NCBI RefSeq assembly: GCF_004210375.1
Contig: NC_134830.1
Span: 68,922,326 to 68,986,325, forward strand
Length of the DNA stretch: 64,000 bases
DNA from: Tachypleus tridentatus
Lineage: Eukaryota > Arthropoda > Merostomata > Xiphosura > Limulidae
Direction of reading: 5' to 3'
The stretch's first letter is position 1. Each line of letters opens with the position of its first letter. The translations under genes and the position numbers were made by a program. The notes under the pieces are model-generated. The model saw only the letters and a program-made list of their open reading frames with translations, did not search any database and was not told the origin of the DNA. Shown piece by piece: positions 25,375 to 38,800 of the stretch.

Positions 25375-25616
25375 CCTGTTCAGTGTCGTAGACGAGATAA
25401 CTCGTCCAAGCCGATCGGTAACATAGTGCCACGGACGAGTTAATTCGTTCTCAATATTACCTAACTTCAACGCTAGATGTCAGCACCATACATGCATTTG
25501 ACCTACTTACAAATTGTTTCACTTTCGATCCAAAATGGCGTCACGAGAAAAATGTTACAAAATGTAGAAGCATTAGAGTTGTATTGTAGCAGCTGAAATG
25601 CTTGGCAGTCAACAGG
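25375..25616. mobile_element. Candidate piggyBac-type MITE
   Basis: The 242-bp body is flanked by TTAA on both sides (25371-25374, 25617-25620) with inverted ends CCTGTT...AACAGG, extending weakly (CAGTG against GACTG). Palindromic GACGAGATAACTCGTC and GGACGAGTTAATTCGTTC occur subterminally. TTAA targets and GACGAG-type subterminal palindromes are typical of piggyBac families as I recall them. There is no ORF, so it would be moved by an outside transposase. Confidence 0.65.
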
Positions 25617-25620
25617 TTAA

Positions 25621-26765
25621 AATGAAAAGTGACGTCTTTCTTAAGAAACAGTTTAGAAATTGTTTTTTTTAATCAATACGGCAATAACAATCATCCAGAG
25701 TTTGTTTTATTTTACCGCAAGGGATTAAAGTTATGGATAGAGACAAGACTATAGAATACAATTACTCGTATAAAATGTTTGTATTTGTTGTTCGTGATGC
25801 TGGTGAATGGATAGTTTACGAGTAACACGTGAATAGATTCCCTCCATTTCTAATTTCAGCAAACTAATTTATTTACTGTTAGGACTTTAAATCGATACCA
25901 GGATATCTTATCTAAAATACATAAGAAATCGACTGCTTCCTTATTTTGCTCAAATGAACATATTTTTAGTATGTAGGTTAAATCAGCGAAACATTCTTTT
26001 TTATCAGCTCGGATTACAGCTCGTTCACCGTTCTGTACGAACATAGTCTTTATATTATTGATTATTTCATATAAAATCATTTCGCTATAGTTTTCTTTTT
26101 GTTATCAAAAAAGAAGATATGATTATGTACGTAAAAAGTTGTCTTGATTACTGATTCCTTCTGTAATGAAACAAAGACTGTTTATCACCTCCTTTAAAAC
26201 TTTTATTTAAGTAACCTGGACGATCACAAGACAAAATGACTAGATTACCTTCTCTGTACATTCAAACACAAGCCTTCCCTTACTTATTTCTTCGACTTCT
26301 TCTGATATGATAACTGATAAGAAAATGCAACTATGGAATGTGAGATTGTGAGTTATCAATCTCTTTTTTGTTCATTTACAATTACTTCAACATTCGCAAA
26401 ACTTCATAACATGATTACTACAAACATGTGTTCATATTAGTGTAGCCATAAAGTTTTTTAAAACTGTTTCGATTACAAAACCACTCATTTATATTTCAAA
26501 TCGTTGTTCTATCAGAACAGCAATTATTTCTATTGAAAGTCTGTAACCTGCTGTAACTCTTTATTTACAAAAAGCTGAAATTAAACTAAATGTCAATAAT
26601 AGTGGAATAATGATGTATTTGAAAGCCAAAGAAAGAAATACATTATTTTACGCTTCAACCGATGAGCTGTCATACGAAAACAGTTCTATGTACACAGAGA
26701 GATAAATAAATGAAATGTATAGTTTTAATAAGTTTTGTTTTCTTGCCCTTTGAAAGTACACACGT
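25621..26765. other. Intergenic, nothing recognised
   Basis: No repeat or coding signal found. Confidence 0.6.
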
Positions 26766-26960
26766 GAGACGACTACACTTTTAATGACTTTGTAGTTCAC
26801 GTGGTAGCTTGAGTCGTGTTAGACCGCTGAGATGGCTACACTTTTAATGACTTTGTAGTTCACGTGGTAGCTTGAGCTTGAGTCATGTATTAGGCCGTTG
26901 AAACGGCTACACTTTAACAACTTTGCAGTTCACGTAGCTAAAGTCATGTGTTGAACCGTG
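26766..26960. repeat. Three-copy tandem repeat of 63-71 bp
   Basis: Units start near 26766, 26829 and 26900. Each contains GGCTACACTTTTAATGACTT or a close variant, GTAGTTCACGTGGTAGCTTG and a GTCATGT...CCGTTGA block. The third copy is the most diverged. Function is unknown. Confidence 0.85.
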
Positions 26961-28890
26961 TTTTCATAAGGCGCTGTGATAGGTGTGTGCCACACAATAT
27001 TTTTATTAAAATTACTTTGCCTTGGGCTGGAAAATGTTAGGAAGCACTGAAATAATGTAATTCTTTCTGTAGTGCAGAATATGTTACTTGGTCGGATACT
27101 TTATGTAACCATTAGTTTTATTATTTGAAATTATGTTTTACTAGTAAGAGACGTTTTGCAAATTTTTAAAGTAATCATCTTTATATTTAAAAAACTGATG
27201 CAATGCTATAATTAAAATTGTCGGTCGAGGGTATATTTGGTAAGAACCCTGTATTCTCAAACCTAATGTTGCCCTTATAAAAATAGAAAGTATTCATAAT
27301 AAACTGAAACTAATGAAATTCAAACAAATTTCCCCATTTCAAGTCCTCTCGACGTGGATTCGTATTCGTGGTGAGGTTCTAGTTACGCAGTTTTCTTCCT
27401 CTGAGGTAACTACATCCACCTATGTGTTTGGTGAAAATGACATCCGTAATTAAGAAATGTGGTTTAGCATATATAAATGGTGAACATGGGGAAAATATTT
27501 CTCTATGCCTGATATACTGAATGCCTTTATAGTCTCGATAGGCCTATCAATTTTCATAGGTAAAACCCTAAAATTAGAATATGGACTACTGTTGTCCTCT
27601 CATAGTGGTTACAAAGAATGATAATTGCAGTGGTACTGCAGCAAGGATAGAAATATGCAGGAGTCGAACATACAGTGGTTCTATATGTTGGTGAAAAAAA
27701 TAGAGGTTTAGGTAGATTTATCAATGGGTGAAACCACAAGAGTCAGTAAAACCTTTAAATATGGAGGGGAGGATCATATGGTGGCGCGGAGAAAGATATC
27801 TCTGTCCCAACCAAAATGTTTGAAAACCTAGTCAAATTGCAGCTCTGCTTCAACACTGTTTTCATTAATATGCATGCCTCAATAAAAGTGGCATTACTTA
27901 CCATTTTGTCATTCTGTGCTTCCATTTAATCTTTCCTCATACAGCATGATCATGCGTAAAAAGGGCGTGGTCTTTGATAGTTATCACATAGAGGCTTAGC
28001 ATTGCTATCGTTGCTCCTACATCAGTAACAACTACAAGTAATATATCACAACAGTAAATTTTGATATGTTCAAATCACCAACACTTAGACATTCTTAGCC
28101 AATTGGGAACATGTGATTATTGGAGATAGCTCAAGTACCATACTTTGATATTGACCGAAAGATAAAATGAATAAAACATAATAAAATTATCACAATTGAT
28201 TAATATTTTCCATTTTTAGAGACAGAGATCCGATAGACAGCATTAATATCTTGGTCCAGCACTTATTTTTTTTAAATTATACTGAGAAGGATCAACGTAT
28301 TATAGGGAAACCCCTGGGTGAATTACGCCCTAAAAGGCACGCGCCATCATTAAGCTTTGATATTTCAACAAGTATATTTCTTGACTAAAATTTTCTAACA
28401 GACCAAGTAGAGTCAACTAAACTCTCTATCGCTTTTGGATAAAAAAAAAAAGGTAGTATTAATTTAACTTAAACACTTACATCATTATGATTGGATAATT
28501 TGGAACTGTGACAGAAATAACTATCTACAAAAGGTAGTGATGAAAGACTAGCATTGTTTTTAAGTTTAAAACCTTCTGTGGTTACGTACAATACTATCTG
28601 AAATAAAGTTTAGATCCACTATTATAGAAAATCAAATTTATATTGGAAATTTATTTTTCTCCGAGGCAAGCATGGGACCGACAAAGACTTGTCAAAGTGT
28701 TGAAACTTCTGTACATACGAATCTAGTGCTGCTCTGTAATAGTGAATTTAAACTATACTTCGTTCAAGGACTAAGTAATTAAACTTTTCATTACAAAATA
28801 ATAAAATTTCAAGTCTACTTGCCCTAATCACCATGGATTCCTACAAGAAGACGACTCGCACTGACATAAGGTATTGTGGATATTATGTAA
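26961..28890. other. Intergenic; one less AT-rich block of unknown nature
   Basis: 27340-27850 is less AT-rich than its surroundings and ends in GGAGGGGAGGATCATATGGT. It may be an unrecognised repeat. Frames inside are broken. The rest is featureless. Confidence 0.4.
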
Positions 28891-28980
28891 GAAAATATTT
28901 TACATAGAAGAGCAAACAACGTTTCGACCTTCTATGTAAAATATTTTCTCAACCCAAACGAGCCGTTTTTGCATATATAT
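28891..28980. repeat. Dispersed repeat copy with head-to-head inversion (perfect 20-bp arms)
   Basis: GAAAATATTTTACATAGAAG (28891-28910) and its exact reverse complement (28929-28948) enclose an 18-base loop. The right part continues into AACCCAAACGAGCCGTTT, shared with 21751-21842. The left arm plus loop is the inverted form of the same repeat, so this looks like two copies joined head to head. Confidence 0.75.
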
Positions 28981-29202
28981 ATCAAAGCCTTGATCAACTT
29001 TTGTAGCCTATTTGTATCTCAACCACGAGAACCACTTTTAAACAGTGTAATTGTTTTTCATCGACAGTTTTCAATGGTTTATATAGATATATAGAATACA
29101 TCTGTGGTAGTGCTAAACATATTTAAAACATCATTGGAAGCCATTACCATCGACATCTCTATAAGCACTAAAAGAATAGTTTTCTCTCTTTTATGTGTTG
29201 TC

Positions 29203-29312
29203 CATTAGTGGCTCAGCTGTAGACCCGCAGGCTTACAACTATAGCAATCGGCTTTCGATACTCGTGATGGGCAAAGCACAGATAGGCCATTTTGTAACTT
29301 TGTGATTAATAA
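29203..29312 (+). repeat. tRNA-derived SINE, type B
   Basis: TTAGTGGCTCAGCTGTAGAC, GGCTTTCGATACTCGTGATG and GCACAGATAGGCCATTTTGT are recognisable. The tail is decayed. Confidence 0.8.
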
Positions 29313-29642
29313 TTAATAGAGAAAAAAACATCATATTTTATCTTTGGTGCTATAAAATGTCATCTTATAGCTGTTTTGAAGCGATAAAAATGCGTAACAC
29401 GTTGATAATCCTTCAAAACTATTTTGAATATTAATTTTACCTAACTCGAAATAAAGGTAGCCTATTCTAGGAACCATCTAATAAGATAACACTTAACATT
29501 ATCTAAATACATTCTGTATTCACTTCGGTCTTTTTTTCTATTAATTCTTCACTGGCACATTTTAGTATGTCACTTCAAGGGGTCTGTATTTAGGTCCTTT
29601 ATGAAGAGCGATTTGTAAGTATAATTTTATAAAACTGAATTT

Positions 29643-29760
29643 TTTGTTTGTTTTAGCGCAAAGTTACTCAGTTGGCCATATGCACTCTGCTCACGGTGGG
29701 GAATCGAACGCTAACTTTTAGCATTGTTGGATCGTAAACTTACCGATTACCCCCTCTGGC
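29643..29760 (-). repeat. tRNA-derived SINE, type B/C
   Basis: The antisense copy has TTTGTTTGTTTTAGCGCAAA, CTCTGCTCACGGTGGGGAAT and TTACCGATTACCCCCTCTGG. It mixes features of types B and C, so I do not assign it firmly to one. Confidence 0.75.
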
Positions 29761-29762
29761 AA

Positions 29763-32340
29763 TTAGCACAACAATGATGTTACAAATGTGTAAAATGACG
29801 TTACGTGTAAAATGAGTCTTTTCTTAGTTTATATGAAGTCGTTATTTTCCACGTTTTTATTTGATGGTGTTTCTGGTAAAAATTAATAATTTAATATTTT
29901 CTCTTCCTAAATACAGGAAATGGGTTGTGAGTTTTACATTTACAGTAACACATTACTAAATTACAGTTGAATTTTACATTTACAGTCACACATTGCTGAA
30001 TTACAGTTGTGACTTTTCAGGTTTAGAAACTATCTAAACAAAGGAGAATTTATGCGTAGCTTACAGTTGTATGTCATGCCAAACAGTATTTAACAAATGA
30101 ACTTATGAACTGCATTTAAGAACATGGAATAAATCAGATACACGCTAAAAAGTTACGTTTTAACCTATTGCTCCAAATCTTTCTTATTTTGTTATATTTT
30201 AGACTAAAATACGAATGGTAAAATTTCGTAGTGCGTATATCAACAAGAGAGCGAATAAATTACTGTATTTGAATTTTATACATTGGAAAAATAAAAGCAG
30301 AAAATGAATAATTGTTTTGAAATATTTTCAGAGTTTAAATCGGATTTTACACGTCGTTTAATTATTGTCATTCAGTATAAGATAATAAAAAATGATTCTA
30401 TAAAAGTATTTTATTTCAACTCCAAAACCATCATTCTTACATACAAAATTCTTTTCATAACAACTTTATATTCAGATTCACACAGTTTACAAAAGTAGCC
30501 TTTATTCATCGCTTCTCAAACTAGGAAAGCAATCTTTTCCACACCACAGAAAGCATCTTTTTGCATGTTGTGTACAAATTCAAACACGCACAGATATAGT
30601 ATTAATTCGAACATTTGAACAATACAATTTACATGGCATTTTCCACTTGTATTTGAAACATCAGCACGTATCCTACATACGCGCAGACAACAGACATAAA
30701 ACATTAAAAACAACGTATAGAAATCAACTTTCAAAACACTCTTAGTTTACAATTTTATTTCCCCTTCCTTTCTACACTTCATCTTTAGTAACACGTTCTG
30801 TTCTGCCAATAAAATATATTTCAGGTTTTTAGCTTTTAATTATTACATGACATTTTCATACATTTATAAATAAAGTAATTTTCGCTGAACAATAAGTATA
30901 TATTCTAGTGTACTAGTTCGCGAATTTAAATCTCGATGGTTCTTATAATAAGAAAGCCACATTTTACGATTCCTTTATCACTCGCATAGTAGAAAATTAT
31001 TTAAGTTAGTGTTCAATATTCTTTGTTTTGTAATTGTACTAGCACTTCATCAATTATCGAAAATTTTAATAAACCTAGACATCAGTATTAGTTTTAATTA
31101 GACTTGTTTTTGTATACATAGAATGCTTTAATAAGTTTACACAACATTGAACATATTTTATTTTCTAATTAGTCGTGATGTTTTGTTTTACTCTATTAAT
31201 AATAAAATCAACTTTAGCAGATCTAATGAATACTTAAACACACTTAACTTTTGTTTTTGAACCAGTTACAGTTGTAATTCACGTAATTTCCAGCAATAAA
31301 ATGAGATTTGTTTTGACAATCCTCGCTGTTTGTCACTTTTGTACAGAGTAAAACCGTAAAAAGTGTAAACCTAACGAAAATTCCTGGTTGCAACATCGTT
31401 CGTTGTTAACTAACAGATTTTGGCATTTCAAGAAACGCTTTACGAAGAAATTGAAATTATGGACTTTATATCAAAGTTTGATTTTTAGTTACACAATCAA
31501 ATAATCATTTCTAATGTTGGAACAGTAATAATGTAATTGATCTTTACAATCTAAATTTATTCTATTATGTTATTAGTATAATGCATCTCAGTCGTTTGTC
31601 TGTATATATCAACGTGAATTTGTTGTTGGTACTTATTCACGATTGCTCCTTCAATTAAATCTCTTCTTTTCCACTGCCTTTATTCAATCAGAGATCAATC
31701 AGCATTATACATTTAGCTGATGGATGTGAGCTTAACATTATGATAACTTGTATTCCATTAACAACTTCAACGAGAAAGTTACATAGAATTAAAAAGAAAC
31801 GTTTCCCAGTAAACACGTTAACTGTTTGAAGTTGATTCTACTCCTTTCCAGATATAATGTTACCATCTACCGAAGTTACTTAGTAATGTTATTATAAACA
31901 GCTAACACTAAACTGGGTTAATTGTTTTAAATTATACCACAAATGTTTGAAGGTTTTCAAGTAGCTTTAAGACATTATCATTAAAATATTTTAACTTTTT
32001 AAAAATTAAGCTTATTTTTATTTCCTCTTGACTGAGAAATTGGAATCGAATTTGAGCACTTTTCGAGCAGATTTCTTAGTAAAACTTCTTTAAGTGACTT
32101 CAGTTATTTATAAGCATGTAAATGTAATTCTAACCTATCTTAGCATCCGTAGCTAAGTTTACGGTAGGCATACATGGCACTAGGAAAACTGTAAAACGTT
32201 TTCTCAATTACTTATTACGTTTGGGACCTAATAGATGTTGAATGCAATATGTGATGCCATTTAAGACACTTTCATACTAATGACGAAAAAGAATAAAGAA
32301 TTCGCGAGCATTTACGAACGTTATTTTTGTATCTGGTGTG
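29763..32340. other. 3' flank of the Rnd-like gene
   Basis: A ~46-bp duplicated block (TTTTACATTTACAGT(A/C)ACACATT) lies at about 29932 and 29970. The rest is AT-rich and may include the end of the 3' UTR. No other gene was seen. Confidence 0.5.
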
Positions 32341-32346
32341 TTTATT
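32341..32346 (-). terminator. Candidate poly(A) signal of the Rnd-like gene
   Basis: AATAAA read on the minus strand lies about 300 bases past the stop codon. It is the nearest canonical hexamer I noticed downstream. The flank is AT-rich with other possible hexamers (for example near 32015), so the true 3' end is uncertain. Confidence 0.3.
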
Positions 32347-32641
32347 TAACTATTTGAAATGTCGTAAAAATAATGTATTAGTTGTTACTCTCGCGATATT
32401 TCATGTTGGAAAGTTAAAAGAAGTAATCACCTTTTTCCACTACTTATTCTGTTCTTAAACTCAGTTCAGTTTCCAATTGTTAAAGGGGAATCTCTTGAAT
32501 AGATTCATAACAAAGATACGTAATTCTTCATCCAATAGAAACTTGACTTCAGAATCACGTGACATGACAGACTGCCTATCACGATATATCCACAGTTCAG
32601 GTGACTAGTTTTACGCTAAGCAGATATACAAAATTACACCT

Positions 32642-32878
32642 TCACATCACTATGCAGTTTTTTGCTCGATCTCGGAAGTCGTCTTTAAGATAGATCTTTG
32701 ACTTGTATTTGGACTTGACTAAGGTGGGATGACGCGGAACAGTTACGTGGTTTTTGTTGAGTTTTCCCAAAGCTGCTAGTGCTGCCACCTCAAATGCATC
32801 TCGGACGCTTCGTCCACTTAATCTAGATGAAGTCTCAACGTACGTAGTAGCCCCAATCTGCCTGGATACTGCTAAAGC
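32642..32878 (-). CDS. Rnd: Rnd-like GTPase terminal coding exon (residues 147-224)
   Basis: The exon starts ALAVSRQIGATTYVETSSRL, which matches the G5 loop region of Rnd (ARQIGAATYIECSAL). SVRDAFEVAALAAL follows as the last helix. The tail is basic and variable, rich in Lys, Arg and Ser, and ends RAKNCIVM then TGA. C-I-V-M is a CaaX box ending in Met, which favours farnesyl over geranylgeranyl; human Rnd proteins end CTVM or similar. The acceptor is CATTATTAG. Confidence 0.93.
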   Translation of the reverse strand, partial: ALAVSRQIGATTYVETSSRLSGRSVRDAFEVAALAALGKLNKNHVTVPRHPTLVKSKYKSKIYLKDDFRDRAKNCIVM

Positions 32879-35800
32879 CTAATAATGCAGTAAAAATTCA
32901 GTAAATGATACTAGTCGCAAACTGGTTGCTTTAACATCATTTGTAAGCTTTCTCAAAATGCCCAATAGATCCTTCCTTCACTCATTGGATGAAGGCATTT
33001 GTAGAATAGCTTAAGTTACAAGGTTTCATAAGTGCTTGAGAACTCAAAACAACTAAATACTTAAACCAATAACTTAGATCATGACGTACTTCTAAAACTT
33101 ACAACTTCTATCAACACTATTACTCTAAAAGCTAGATAGGTAAAAGTCAAAAACATACGAGAATTCTGGATAAAGTTAACTTACGAAATTGTAATGTTAA
33201 ATCCAAGACAAATTGAAATAACGAAACACTGGATAATAATTATTTTAATACTAGCGATGTTTATAGTTGTGTCATATTGGTACGACAGTGCCATTCTTGT
33301 TTAATACCAATTTTGCGTGTTTACAACATATAACCATAAATAAAGCTCTACTTGTAAGACTTTGAATGAGTTTGTACAAAGTTAGTTAATCGGAAATCGT
33401 ATTACTAGTTCTTACAGGCTACCATAACAGTTAAAGCCAAAAAAGTTAATCTTATAACATGCAGAAATTATGAAATAGGACAAATGTTCACAGAAGTATA
33501 AAAAAGAGCTAAAGCATTTCACAGTCATTTTATAGATGAGTCTAAGGACTGCATTCATGAAAATGAACATATGAGAACGGACTAGCTGGAATTTGCCGAG
33601 TGTTTTTGTTTATTTATTGTTGTTTTTTTCAAAATCATCTTTCATGAATGTTACATGGTCATGAGTAAAATTCAACAAGTCTAAGTAATGAAGCTATTCT
33701 ATAATGAGAAGACATAATGTCTGTGGTCATTGGTTTTAGAAATCTAACCTCATTTTTATTCTGTGGATCACTGACATAACAGAGAGTACAGCATAGTAAT
33801 AGTTAACTCACCTGTTCCGAGCTGACTGGGGCCTTTTTAATTTTTGCCAAGGAGGTCAAGGTGTCGCTATCCGTGCGGAGATCACTTTGACAACCACATA
33901 GAATAACCGGTACATTAGTAGAATTATTTCTGACCTCTGGATACCACTAAAATACACATAGAAAACTAAAAACCAAGACATGTCATGATATCACGTACAC
34001 AAATAGCAAAAATATCGTGTTTAGCGTGAAAGCCAAAAAAAAAAATCAAATTCTTATAACTCTGTTTTACTTTTAACATTTATTTTAATATACAAGTGTA
34101 CCTGTACATACTAATGAGTTAGTGACGAAGCTTACTATACACGTTTTACTAAAGACTGGTGGGAGGTGTGAACGAATCTCACTGGAGGATTGGGGAACAC
34201 TAGGAACGAATACTTTTCAAACTTGTACAGATTACGTGACTAGTTTACTCAAAGTTCTAAGAAATTATTACCAATAAACTTTAATAATATAATGTAAAAA
34301 ATGACAAAGTTATATCTTATACATTAAGATGTTTATTTGTTTCGTTTTCTTTTCAATAAATCAAAATAGTATAGACAATTTTACTTGTTAATAACATCAC
34401 GAAACTTTCAGAATATATTTAGCTTTAAACCATAAAAAATGAAAATAATAAGCAGGAACAGTTAGAAATTTAACTTGATGAGTTTTATCTGATGCACAAG
34501 TTATCTAAACGAAGGAATGAATTAGGTACATGAGAAGGTTATTAAACTTTTGTCCTTTTACCATATTGTAATAACAGAACGATTCAGACGTCACGAATAG
34601 AATAATTCTGTCCATGATCATGCTATTAGTACCGAAATCTGAGATAATCTTAGTAAAAATAAGCATTATATAATATCTCACAGCTACGTAAAACTTTGGA
34701 CTATTTTGCGATTTGCAAGAGTTGTGCAGTAAATAATACTGGTATTAGTTGATAGGTTGTTTAGACAAAGTATTTATGGTGAAAACCAAGTTGAATAGAC
34801 TGTTAACATCCTGATGTAGAATCAAGTATAAGAGGACGATGTTACAAAAATCTTCCTCCTTTGGTCTTTAAATGTTACTGATGATTAAGACCAGTATATT
34901 TATTTTATGTGAAGTGTAAATCATACCATGTATTGTCATTATTTCAAGATGTTATTTTAGATTTGGACAAGAATAATTAGAAAAAAACTTAAATAAATGA
35001 CAGTAGATAACACAATACCATCTTACTATGAAAATAATTGTTAAACTTTTCTAATTTTCATTATTCGTATTTCTGTAACTTGTGTCATTAAATATGTAGA
35101 TAACAGTCCCTCGTGACCCAAGCTTTGAGTTATTGTAGAAAATATAAACAAAAACTTCTAACAAATCTTTATCGTGTTTGTTGTTTGTTTACGAAAATAC
35201 ATTTTTATTCTAGTGCAAGGATAGCTAGAGAGTAAAATATCGTTTACCGCACTGATTACTCTTTCACAATCATTTGTGTTAAATGGATGTTTTGACACTG
35301 TGTGTTTTTAACATTATGAACCTACGCATTTACACACATACATGTATAGGCAATTGTTGTTTAGTTCTAGTCAGTGGAAAAAGAGCTGATTGTTCTGTAA
35401 ACTGGATGGTACAAAAGCTACTTTCACCAAGCAGTATAATAATCAAATTGTAAACTTGTTTCAAATTAATGTGTACATACTACGTGAACAGGGCAAAAGA
35501 ATGACACGCAGACTGAGGCAGGACCAGCGAGTGCTGCTTCTTCAATTCAAATGTTGTTCGCACACAAGAGATTTAAATTCGTTGCCTTACTCTTTGTTCC
35601 TCAACATTTTTGAACTAGTTATACGATATTTTGTGAATAATGAGGAATTCGTAATACATAACGCAAAACATTTTGTGTCTGATTATAAGATAATAAGCTT
35701 AATTAATGGTTTATATAAACCCAAACTGATTAAAAACATTTCGAATGTAATTACAAGGGAATGGGTTAAGTGTGGTGTAACTAATTACCCTACATATAAA

Positions 35801-38800
35801 TGCAGAATTTTGAAGCATTTGGTTTAACTTCTTTGAAACATGTTGCACTGTCTGGTAAACACATAATAATGGGAGTATCACCACACTTGGTAAAAACGTC
35901 CAGCAAACAGATAACATTCTGGGTGTCATACACCTGGTAACAGCATCTAATGAACAAACAATGTAGGTGTAACATAACTAATCAACGTTCAGTAAATAGG
36001 TAATAATGTGGTTTCACAACACGTGGTAACAACGTCTAGTAGACAGATAATATTGTAAGTGCTATACACCTGGAAACAATATATAAATAAATAACAATGA
36101 AGGTGTAACACAACTAGTCACAATGTGGGTGTCTCACTTGTTAAAAAAAAGTATTTTAAAGATATATCAACACGGGTGTTACAACACCTGGTAACAATGT
36201 CTAGAAGACAGATAATAACGTGGGTGTTATACACCTGGTAACAATGTCTAGAAGACAGATAATAACGTGGGTGTTATACACCAGATAGCAAAGTCTAGAA
36301 GACAGATAATAACGTGGGTGTTATACACCAGATAGCAAAGTCTAGTAGGCGGATAATAATGTGGGTGTCATACATCTTGTAACAACGTCTAGCAAAAAGT
36401 TAACTTGGGTGTCACACATTTGGTAACAATGTTTATTAAACAGATAATAATGTGGGTGTTATCTATTTACTAGGCATTATTAGTAGATAGATAACAATAT
36501 AGGGGTGACACACGTTGTATTGACATCTACTAAACAGATAATGTGGGTATAAAACAACTGGTAAAATCATTCAGTAAACAAATAATGTGAATGTGACATA
36601 ATTGGTAACAACGTTTATTAAACAGGTAATAAAGGTGTTACGCACTGGTAACAACGTTTATTAAACAGGTAATAAAGGTGTTACGCACTGGTAACAACGT
36701 TTATTAAACAGGTAATAAAGGTGTTACGCACTGGTAACAACGTTTATTAAACAGATTATAATGTGGGTGTCATACACCAGATAGCAAAGTTCAGTAATCA
36801 GATAATAATGTGGATGACACAAGCCTGTTAACAGCGTTCAGTAAATAGATCATAACGTGGATTGAGCACGTCTGGTAACAACGTCTGATAAACAGATAAT
36901 AATAAAATGAGCTATCTCAGTTTCTTTAGAAATATGGAAGTAACAAAACATCAAATAGATTTCAGTTCAATGATAACAGTAAATAGGAGATTGTCAGTAC
37001 CAAACAATCGACCAATAAAAAAATCACAACATTGTAATGGATAAATCGAACAGACACACGGATCTCTACTTACAACGTTCGAAGAACATTTATTTGAGTG
37101 CAACTTTTCACGAGGTTTGAACATTATGTGGATCATACTCAATTCAACAGACGAAATCTCGTCATAAAAGTTCTAGGTGAGTTGTTCAACTTATTTGTGG
37201 TTAAATCATCAATGCAGTTGAAAACCTAAATATTTAGTGTGAAAGAAATTCAAAACAAATCAGCACTTTAGCGAAATGTTTTTCAGTTACCGATATTTAT
37301 TTTATTAAGGCGAATAAACAAGTTTAGTAGTACCTGGCAAGAATATCCATTAAGTCGGCTAAAATAAAATGGCTTAAGTTATTAATTAACTAACAAAATT
37401 AAATTAATAATAACTACTGACATCTGGTGACGTCTAAAATAATTTTTCTTGTTAAATGAAAATCGAAACATATCGTTCCCTAATTGAAACATTGAGAAGT
37501 CAATCTTAATTGCTTGTTGTACACCACGGCTAAGTGTAAGATTTTGCTTCAGTGAGTTTTACTGACATGAAACTAAGATAATAGATCCTCATGTAATAGT
37601 AATTTATCATAATGTCTATATACATCACATAAGGAAGTTTCCAAAGTACTAAATGGATTTTGATAATTTGCCAAAACTGATGGTGCTAAACAAGTATTAC
37701 AAAATTTTAGAATTGAAAAGTATGTAATTATGAAGAATGATATTTTGTAACGGGAAAGAAGTCACCAACAAGACATTTCTGGAGTGTGGGAATACGGGTA
37801 AGAAAACTAAAACTCAGGTTTAACTTATTTGTTCTTTAGCATTGCAACAGTATACACACCTACGCATTTATATACATACATACTTATGTATATTACTGTG
37901 TGTATATTGTCTTGCTAATGATAGTATGACATAACTAGCAAATATATAATTTTATTCAACTTACTTTGTACACGGTGTTTTCTAATGAGTCAGGTTCACT
38001 AATAAGAAAACACAAGAAGAAAACGTTGGAATCTTTATACGCTAGAGGGCGCACAGTGTTATAAGCATGGGCACCTAGAAAAGATAAAAAAGTTAATATA
38101 AAATAACAAAACTGTTGGAGATAAGATTTTGTCGTAGACAAAAGTAAATTGAGCTAACGCATCGCACTCAACAGGAATACAACTTTTTACGGGCGTGGTT
38201 GGAACAAAGATTTAAATAAATATAACAACTTCTATATCATCGTTTCGAGTTCATCTAATTTATATGGTGTTTATATAATTATGTTATATCGTATTTCATT
38301 CTTAGAATATCGATGGCTTATAACAGTGCCTCACATGAGAATATTTAAACTTAATATGTATACATTTCATAATACCGATTTCCCGGTTTCTGTTGTTTGT
38401 TTAACATTTTTAAATAACTGCTACGAAAAAAAAAATGAATGATGAACTATCTAAATGTTATCCTCTTATTGTTGATAATAAATTAGTTGCAAACTCGTAC
38501 TTCTCCTAATAACGTTACTACAACAAAGAATAATAATAATAATTATATTTCCATGCGAGTTGTTAGGCTATAATATACAATATTAAAGGTGAACAACAGT
38601 ATTCAGTATTATGGAAAAGATGTTGAAAATATTATAAAAATCGATATATACAATGTCATCCTTTTACTGTGTGAGAATGAACTAACTGCACCAGAGTACA
38701 ATAATGTATTAATATTTTACACTTAAGATTAGTTGTCAAAGTGCCATGCGAGCATAAATCCTGTAAACGTATATTTAGTCATACTATGACTAGTAGTACT

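Noticed and set aside
35390..35827. 145-codon plus-strand open frame, the longest outside transposons and repeats
   Set aside because: No recognisable motif, lies in intron 3 on the opposite strand and runs to the start of the tandem array. Composition is mostly AT-driven (Asn, Ile, Lys, Phe). Without homology I do not call it a gene.
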